A DNA stretch of 28,975 nt from Chthonomonas sp. UBA6659. GTDB taxonomy: Bacteria > Armatimonadota > Fimbriimonadia > Fimbriimonadales > Fimbriimonadaceae. Below, piece by piece: positions 24,041 to 28,975 of this stretch. Position 1 is the stretch's first letter, and each line of letters starts with the position of its first letter. The stretch spans positions 1-28,975 of the forward strand of contig DKKT01000008.1 in assembly GCA_002455425.1 (NCBI GenBank), in the 5' to 3' direction. A program made the position numbers and the translations under genes. The notes under the pieces were generated by a model that was not told where the DNA came from, did not search any database, and saw nothing but the letters and a program-made list of their open reading frames with translations.

Positions 24041-24400
24041 ATGTGTTCGCTCGAACTGAATTATTGATGCTATGGGAAAAGCCATGTTTGGAGATACCTA
24101 CCTGATTCCGGGATGGTTCGTGCCCGGCATCGGGAAGGTCGGCGAATATTGGGACGGATCCTGCTACTCATAACTGTTCGCTCCGACTGATTTGATGTGC
24201 CATTGGCAAAGTCTTCTCGGAGATACCTCCCTGATTCCGTGATGCCTTGTGCCCGGCATCGGGAAGGTCGGCGAATATTGGGACGGATCCTGCTACTCAT
24301 AACTGTTCGCTCCGACTGATTTGCTGTGCCATTGGCAAAGTCTTCTCGGAGATACCTCCCTGATTCCGTGATGCCTTGTGCCCGGCATCGGGGAGGTCGG
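24041..24400 (-). repeat. 129-bp tandem repeat carrying the start region of the TPR gene
   Basis: About 2.8 copies: 24041-24171, 24172-24300 and a partial copy 24301-24400. The two inner copies are nearly identical; the one nearest the gene has diverged and differs by small indels. Read on the minus strand, each full unit ends with a ribosome-binding-like GGAG, then ATG (24171-24169 and 24300-24298), then codons for MSSRIRPNI. This matches the true gene start, MKRKIRPHP. Because 129 is divisible by three, a fortuitous frame stays open through the copies. I read the array as amplified 5' gene ends, with the gene bodies deleted or never copied. Confidence 0.9.
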
Positions 24401-24525
24401 TGAGCTTGGCGAACCGGGTGGGGTTCCCGTAATCTGTGCTGGGTGCCGTCCGGCGATAGCCGGCCACCTCCCCCGATGCGACGTACGTTTCCTTCGCTCA
24501 ACTCCCTCACTCTGTCGCACCCGCG

Positions 24526-24939
24526 TCACCCCCGTCCTGCCCTATCTTCGACGGCGTGTTCGTTCAGTACGCTCCCCGAAGCGGTGTTGCCCTTCCAGAA
24601 CTTTTCTGCAAGCATACTCCCTATCCCCTCGACGAAGAGGGCCAGGTTGCCAACAAAACCAAGTAACACTGCATAGCCTGCCAAGTCGCTCCACCAAGGC
24701 GGCCGAGCTCCCTCGACGGGCGGAGCCGGCCACGACAGAGCGAATACAGCCGTCATCACCACTGTGAGGCCCCCTACCAAGCCAATAAACGTCCACCAGG
24801 AGATACCACCCTTGCGCTTGGCTCCGAGGATCAGGAAGGGTAGCACGAAAACGAGTGGGAAACAACTCGATGGTAGCGGGTAGAGCGAGAGCAGTTTGCC
24901 TCTTAAGGCCACGGCATAGCATCCCAGTAGCGCGGACAT
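24526..24939 (-). CDS. Small membrane protein, unknown (possible immunity protein)
   Basis: A 137-aa protein with three to four hydrophobic helices: SALLGCYAVALRGKLL into CFPLVFVLPFLILG, WWTFIGLVGGLTVVMTAVFA and GYAVLLGFVGNLALFVEGIG. The C-terminus is polar. No family recognised. Small multi-pass proteins of this size in RHS/CDI islands often protect against membrane-targeting toxins, but there is no toxin next to it, only unrecognised DNA. The start at 24939 lacks a clear ribosome-binding site; 25014 is an alternative. Confidence 0.55.
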   Translation of the reverse strand: MSALLGCYAVALRGKLLSLYPLPSSCFPLVFVLPFLILGAKRKGGISWWTFIGLVGGLTVVMTAVFALSWPAPPVEGARPPWWSDLAGYAVLLGFVGNLALFVEGIGSMLAEKFWKGNTASGSVLNEHAVEDRAGRG

Positions 24940-25122
24940 GAGTGCAGTCTCAACAGAACGGAAGACGAGGCAGCGCGCCGTTGCCCGTCGTGAACCACCG
25001 CATTCCCGCGGCACCTTTGGACCAGATCTTCCTTCGCTCGGGCGCAGGTGCTCAAGCTTACGGCCATTCTACTCAAGGATCCAAACCCCTCGGGGTAAAT
25101 CCCTCTGCATGCTAGCTCACCG

Positions 25123-25638
25123 CTATGCCTCATGGCCACGAATGCTCTGCATGCGAAGGGCCCTCTCGAATGCCATGACGTGCAGGTTGAGCATATCCCC
25201 ATCAAACCATGCAAACGGGGCCCATTGTTCATCGATCAGGATGTCCTTGTTCGCCCTTGTCGCAAGCGCGAAAGCCGTACTCATGAGCTCCGCCCATACG
25301 CGCTCGATCTCTTCGGCACTCGCTCTGTGGAATTCCAGCGCGAGGAGGAATCGGGGAAAGGAGTAGTCGGGCTGATGGATAGGGACGTGAGTCGAGCTGA
25401 AGGTGTCAACTATTGCCGGACTGCCAAAGCCCACACCAATTTCCCGAACACCATAGTCTCTGACAAGTCCAGTGTTTCCGAACATGCTTTGCGAGAGAAT
25501 CTGAACCTCGTATCGCCGCGGGACATCCTGGCGGTTAAATGACTGCCAATCGCACCACCTCCATGAGGGAAGGGAGACATACTGCAGTGCACTTCTCATG
25601 AGCTTCTTTTCAGTGCATACGTACCAGACGTTTGGCAT
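25123..25638 (-). CDS. Unknown 171-residue protein (possible immunity protein)
   Basis: Starts MPNVWYVCTEKKLM and ends in a helical part with ASAEEIERVWAELMSTAFAL and a final AFERALRM. The central region alternates aromatic and polar residues (DYSFPRFLLALEFHRAS). It looks like a soluble folded protein, and base composition matches the other accessory genes. No family recognised. It is part of the minus-strand run of genes downstream of the RHS modules, where orphan immunity genes are typical. An alternative GTG start lies at 25659. Confidence 0.6.
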   Translation of the reverse strand: MPNVWYVCTEKKLMRSALQYVSLPSWRWCDWQSFNRQDVPRRYEVQILSQSMFGNTGLVRDYGVREIGVGFGSPAIVDTFSSTHVPIHQPDYSFPRFLLALEFHRASAEEIERVWAELMSTAFALATRANKDILIDEQWAPFAWFDGDMLNLHVMAFERALRMQSIRGHEA

Positions 25639-25787
25639 TTTACAGATACCGAGGAACACAAGGAAGGACTGGTCTCTCGTCGAGCGAAGTGAAATACATG
25701 GCTGTTACCAATGAAATGGAGGTGGATCGAAGAATGTAAGATTCTGTGATGTATGAACGTTGATCCATAGGACGTGCCGCCCGTCGT

Positions 25788-26087
25788 CTAGGTGTCAACG
25801 ATGACCGCGTCAACCGACCCTTTGTACTTCGGCCCCGTGAGTGCATACCATCGAATGATGGAGGGTACGGCCATGAGGAAGTCGAACTCACCATCGAAAC
25901 AATCTGCGGCAGCATCGACGAACCAAGCGTTCGGGTAGTTTCTCGTGTCCAGGTATTCAAGGTCGGAGAGCTCGTCCTCACTCGCATACTCAGAGATCTC
26001 ACAGGCGACTGCCCCCTTACTAGGTCTCCTTGCAAAAATGAGCCAATAGAGTGTAACCGGGAAAAGTGGCTTGACTTCGTTTGCCAT
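25788..26087 (-). CDS. Candidate immunity protein for the decayed toxin tip
   Basis: A 99-aa protein: MANEVKPLFPVTLYWLIFAR at the start, then an acidic middle (ISEYASEDELSDLEYLD) and a C-terminal part with DGEFDFLMAVPSIIRWYAL. The acidic character is common among immunity proteins that plug basic nuclease active sites. Its ATG overlaps the last recognisable codons of the toxin-tip remnant (HLPW), the usual toxin-immunity arrangement. Immunity function is inferred from position and size; no family match by eye. Confidence 0.6.
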   Translation of the reverse strand: MANEVKPLFPVTLYWLIFARRPSKGAVACEISEYASEDELSDLEYLDTRNYPNAWFVDAAADCFDGEFDFLMAVPSIIRWYALTGPKYKGSVDAVIVDT

Positions 26088-26528
26088 GGTAAATGCAACT
26101 TAGGTCTTTTGGCTGTATGGTAGTGGAGCCATTTCCACCATGGAACGTCGACCTTGGCGCCTTTCGGACCGTCGTGCCACTTATGGAAGTCAATTCCAAA
26201 GGCTCAAGAGGGTGTGGCGCCGCCCGGTCTTTCGACGAGCACACGCATACCCCCACCACCCGCACCCTTATACCTGACGAAGACGACCGAAACACCAAAT
26301 TCGGCTTTGAGGGCGGCCGCGGCTCTTCTGCCGCCAAGGCGGCAATGGCCACGTTCCAGCAATTGCGCGAGTCCGCAAAGCCAGGATCATCTGCATAGTC
26401 GCCGCCATCCCAGCCCGAGAATGGACCGATGTAAGGACCGAGCGGCCCGAAGAGCACGCTGTTGCTTTCATCGTACGCCTTGAGGGTGCTGACCGAACCA
26501 CGTGGTGTATGCCACTGACAATGGCAAG
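26084..26528 (-). pseudogene. Decayed polymorphic-toxin tip (no RHS core)
   Basis: On the minus strand one frame encodes LKAYDESNSVLFGPLGPYIG and GYADDPGFADSRNCWN-like sequence as far as about 26340. Another frame then continues with AALKAEFGVSVVFVRYKGAG and MRVLVERPGG, meets a TGA at 26204-26206, and goes on with FGIDFHKWHDGPKGAKVDVP and WLHYHTAKRPKLHLPW. The pieces join into one plausible toxin C-terminus once a frame change near 26320-26350 and the TGA are corrected. There is no RHS core in front of it and no start codon of note. It is followed directly by a candidate immunity gene. I call it an inactivated, displaced tip module. Confidence 0.65.
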
Positions 26529-26550
26529 ACTAAGAGACATACGTGGCATA

Positions 26551-26883
26551 CTAGTCCAAAACGAAGATGTACAGCTTATCGTCATAGACAAAGGCAGACC
26601 CCAGGTCAGAAGCACTAATGACCTTGTAAACGCGTCCGTCCTTCGTAAACACGTCAATGGGAGACAAGGACTCCGGGCTAAGCCTGTTCTGAAAGAGCGT
26701 CGTCTTATGCGCCGGTACTACACGGAGTCGCTGCCCACGCAAAAGGTAGAGGTCAGTGTCCGTTATGTTAACCAAGCAGAGATCGTACCGCTTCTTGCAA
26801 GAGGACAAGAAGATACAGCAGAGAGCCAGCACTAGAAGTGCTAGTCCGTATCGGTGCCCACAGCAGCCATAGCGTTTGCTCAT
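26551..26883 (-). CDS. Small lipoprotein, candidate immunity protein for the metallopeptidase tip
   Basis: A 110-aa protein with a lipoprotein signal: hydrophobic stretch GLALLVLALCCIFLSSCKK with lipobox LSSC and lipidated Cys29. The mature part (about 80 aa) is beta-rich and mixed in charge, with VNITDTDLYLLRGQRLRVV and YKVISASDLGSAFVYDDKLY. Its ATG overlaps the RHS stop by ATGA, so the two are translationally coupled. A periplasm-facing lipoprotein would suit immunity against a toxin acting in the periplasm, as a metallopeptidase tip might. No named family recognised. Confidence 0.8.
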   Translation of the reverse strand: MSKRYGCCGHRYGLALLVLALCCIFLSSCKKRYDLCLVNITDTDLYLLRGQRLRVVPAHKTTLFQNRLSPESLSPIDVFTKDGRVYKVISASDLGSAFVYDDKLYIFVLD

Positions 26884-27783
26884 GCGTCATTCCTCCTAAC
26901 CAAATCGCGAGCTATCCAAGGCATACCCGTAACAAGGGGATTGCGGTGAAATGCAGGCTGCCGAACGCCAAAGGGTTGCGCAGCGGCGCGCTCATCAGCC
27001 TTCTGTTCATAGGGGTTCTCCTTGTAGCCAAAGACACTTGCCCTGCCATATGCAGGCAACCACTCTGGGCCGAGGCACCGGGCTTGTTCGACATGTCCCA
27101 TCTCATGATTGTACCAATCAACGTATTCCTGCTCTGGAGAGTAGAGAAAATCGTGGACATCCTCGCCCGCGGGTAGGTCTACGGAGTAACCATCAACTAC
27201 GGTCGCCGCGCCCGGTACGGAGCTTGTGCCAGGCCAAACGACAATTCGAGGATCGTAGGGGTCCCGCTCCGGTCCACCCGGATTATGCCCAAATGGGACG
27301 AAATCGTCGGGTTGCCAAACGCGGCCCCTAGCCCCGGCTCTGGCTCGCTGCATTCCTTCCACATCCGTCCATCCGATCGGTCCGCCGCCGCAATACCCAT
27401 AAAGGTTCGCGCCATCGGCGTAGCCGATCGGATCGCGGGTGACCCAGCGGCCCGTGACCGGATCATACCAGCGCGCCTGGCACAGGTACAACCCCGTGTC
27501 GCGATCGAGCCAATAGCCCCACTGGGGCGTTGTAGCCGCAGACATCCGTCGGTGCGGTTCCGGAGGTCGTCTCCGCGCCGTAAGCGTCGTAGACCGAGCT
27601 CGAGACCACCGTCCCCGAAGCGTTCAGACGTTGCGAAACGTTGCCCTGTTGGTCGAAGGTGTAGTAGGTCCAAGTCGAGCCCTGCTTGCGCGCCACGAGA
27701 CCGTCCGGACCGCAAACATTGACGGCGGCGATGGTCGGCGCATTGCGGGTTCCGAGGATCCGATACCATCCTCGATCAATCAA
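26880..27783 (-). pseudogene. Displaced RHS core fragment with metallopeptidase-like tip, frameshifted
   Basis: The RHS core is recognised from VCGPDGLVARKQGSTWTYYT and FDQQGNVSQRLN, and in a second frame YWLDRDTGLYLCQARWYD and DPIGYADGANLYGYCGGGP. The two frames join at a run of four G (27524-27527, + strand): removing one base restores a continuous core (CGYNA-QWGYWLDRD). The tip after the core (about 155 aa) has HEMGH (27093-27107) and downstream glutamates (ENPYEQKADE), the layout of a zinc-peptidase toxin. The fragment starts at an ATG (27783) without the bulk of an RHS protein, as expected of a displaced tip module. Alternatively the frameshift is a sequencing error. Confidence 0.8.
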
Positions 27784-27837
27784 ACCATCCTAGGAAGTCG
27801 AAGCAAAGACTTTATTCATCGTATATGGATCTACTGC

Positions 27838-28401
27838 TTAAGAAGTTGAGACTGGCGGCTCGGGTGGTTCCAAGTGCATCTGTATGCCATTGGGGCAGTA
27901 ATCTCGTAACACACCTCCCTTTTTAACGAACTCGACGGCACCATTAGAGTAGAGTGTACTCGCAAGCCGACCCCACTTACTATAGACGGGCTTGCGCAGG
28001 TGCTTGACGAAGTGCTTTCGCAAGAGGTCGTATGTTTGCGACCCCGCTTCAATGGAAGAGGGATAGTCAGCATCATCGGAGTCACGAGTGAAGGCGACGC
28101 CTCCGCATTGAAGGCAATTCTCGGTCAACTTCGGAAGCCATGCGCTCACGATTCCAAATTGGATCCCGCGGGTCTGATAGTAGAAGCCAGATTCAGATCC
28201 GAACGGCTGGTCCCAGATCAGGAGGTCATAAGCCTCGGCCGGCGAGAGAACCTGGCGCAGTTGATCGCGAGTTGCTTGGATGGCAAGCCGCGGAGTCTGC
28301 AGAGCCAGGTAGTAGAGGCCCACAGACGGCAACGCTCTCTCGAGCTCGGAGATCATCTCCTCGCGGAGCATATAGACTTCAAAGTATCTGCGTGATTTCA
28401 T
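27838..28401 (-). CDS. Candidate immunity protein for the right-hand RHS tip
   Basis: A 187-aa soluble protein starting MKSRRYFEVYMLREEMISEL. The middle has YDLLIWDQPFGSESGFYY, and the C-terminus ends in proline-rich EPPEPPVSTS. The ATG at 28401 overlaps the RHS stop by ATGA, so the pair is coupled; a much longer reading frame upstream is antisense-like overlap with the RHS tip and is not used. Size and position fit an immunity gene, but I do not recognise its family. Confidence 0.8.
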   Translation of the reverse strand: MKSRRYFEVYMLREEMISELERALPSVGLYYLALQTPRLAIQATRDQLRQVLSPAEAYDLLIWDQPFGSESGFYYQTRGIQFGIVSAWLPKLTENCLQCGGVAFTRDSDDADYPSSIEAGSQTYDLLRKHFVKHLRKPVYSKWGRLASTLYSNGAVEFVKKGGVLRDYCPNGIQMHLEPPEPPVSTS

Positions 28402-28975
28402 TTGTAGGGTACCCAGATTACCGGGCCACGCTCGGTCAGATCCCCGATCGGATCCCACTCCCTGCCCACGGGCCGACCCGACTTCCTTGATCGTCCAACT
28501 TGGACAAACACGGGCCCCAACGGCGTATCGAAATGTATGTCGGGAAACCTGAGTTGACCCGTGGACGGCGTATAAACACCCTTCTCCCTGCCACCACCGC
28601 CGGAAACGAGCGTCCAATTCGGATTTGCCGCAAGCATGTCGTTGGCTGCGGCTTGGACTGCACCGCGATGTTGGGGTCCACCAAGGCGGCCACCTGGGTT
28701 TGTTGCCCTCGCCATTGTAGCAGCACCGCGCAACGCCGAGAACCCTGCCCCTCCTCCGCGAGTTACACAGTCGACAAGTGCTTCGAGTTTGAACTTGTTG
28801 AGCGCGGCGCGCCCCTCTTCCCGGTTCCGTTCATTCGCCTCAGGATCGGGGGTCGGGGCATCGGCGATGTCGGTCCCGAGCACCATGGCCAGTGCCGCGA
28901 CACCAGCCGGGCTCTTGATGCTTATCCAACCGCTCGGATCCGCACGGCCCACCGGTCCGCCGCCACAGTACCCAT
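28398..28975 (-). CDS. C-terminal end of an RHS protein with nuclease-like toxin tip (5' end outside window)
   Basis: The frame is open to the window edge and begins with GYCGGGPVGRADPSGW, the end of an RHS core equal to GYCGGGPIGWTDVEG in the fragment at 26880. After a linker (PTPDPEANERNREEGRAALN), the last 90 residues hold QHRGAVQAAANDMLAANPNW, RFPDIHFDTPLGPVFVQVG and a final ERGPVIWVPYK. A PD-x(n)-(D/E)xK restriction-endonuclease-like toxin fold is suggested by FPDI followed by a VQVG strand, but the usual second acidic and lysine residues are not evident. Toxin domains of this group cleave DNA. The stop overlaps the next gene. Confidence 0.8.
   Translation of the reverse strand, partial: GYCGGGPVGRADPSGWISIKSPAGVAALAMVLGTDIADAPTPDPEANERNREEGRAALNKFKLEALVDCVTRGGGAGFSALRGAATMARATNPGGRLGGPQHRGAVQAAANDMLAANPNWTLVSGGGGREKGVYTPSTGQLRFPDIHFDTPLGPVFVQVGRSRKSGRPVGREWDPIGDLTERGPVIWVPYK

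Noticed and set aside
24041..24400. CRISPR array
   Set aside because: The units are 129 bp with no alternation of short repeats and unique spacers.
24070..24510. 146-codon repetitive protein on the minus strand
   Set aside because: The frame stays open only because the repeat unit is 129 bp (43 codons); the repeat is better explained as copied gene-start DNA.
25640..25771. 43-codon frame just before the 25123-25638 gene
   Set aside because: Its stop is next to the downstream start, but the frame is the run-on of the toxin-tip frame and has no recognisable content.
26204..26206. TGA in the toxin tip as a recoded codon
   Set aside because: The same module also has a frame change and no core, so decay is the simpler reading.
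26093..26398. + strand frame of 101 codons
   Set aside because: Antisense to the toxin-tip remnant and without protein-like features.

Overview
The window is GC-rich bacterial DNA. It has a core of about 22 kb of housekeeping-type genes (roughly 550-22,500), flanked at both ends by accessory DNA carrying RHS polymorphic-toxin sequence. No rRNA, tRNA, phage structural gene, transposase or CRISPR array was seen. The phylum cannot be fixed from the sequence alone. The mix of short operons, several genes with a -10-like hexamer directly before the start codon, an MFS-HEAT fusion and many single-copy orphan components fits an environmental bacterium; Armatimonadota (Fimbriimonadia) is my low-confidence guess.

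Layout. 1-545: end of an unrecognised gene and a short RHS remnant on the + strand. 547-6,405 (minus): an ABC exporter half-transporter, a PLP aminotransferase and a large molybdenum formate dehydrogenase with built-in 2Fe-2S and ferredoxin domains. 6,406-6,694: noncoding, with a structured leader candidate and a strong hairpin terminator. 6,695-9,472 (minus): an exported protein of unknown function and an M1-family metallopeptidase. 9,540-12,383: a small exported protein (+), an ECF sigma factor (-), then an FMN reductase and a FecCD permease (+), with a perfect 11-bp palindrome at the divergent promoter. 12,385-14,271 (minus): a second aminotransferase and a coupled pair of small proteins, one a DUF4332 helix-hairpin-helix protein. 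14,358-16,727 (+): an overlapping three-gene operon of an RNA m5C methyltransferase, a small unknown protein and tRNA-guanine transglycosylase. The last has lost all three zinc-binding cysteines. 16,837-20,494 (minus): a secreted YadA-head-like protein and an MFS transporter fused to HEAT repeats. 20,550-22,467: a DUF2087 protein, an iodotyrosine-deiodinase-like nitroreductase and AccA.

22,625-28,975 (minus strand throughout) is a toxin-immunity island. Read in transcription order from the right edge, it holds: (a) the C-terminal end of an RHS protein with a nuclease-like tip, whose stop overlaps the start of a 187-aa immunity candidate; (b) a displaced, frameshifted RHS core fragment with a HEMGH metallopeptidase tip, whose stop overlaps a lipoprotein immunity candidate; (c) a decayed toxin tip with no recognisable RHS core, carrying a frame change and an in-frame TGA, followed by a 99-aa immunity candidate; (d) an unknown 171-aa protein and a small membrane protein, possibly leftover immunity genes; (e) a 129-bp tandem repeat that multiplies the ribosome-binding and start region of a TPR-repeat gene; (f) that TPR gene; and (g) a small membrane protein. 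This matches the known pattern of RHS loci storing older tip/immunity modules downstream of the active copy. The tip functions and immunity roles are inferred from position and motifs, not shown.
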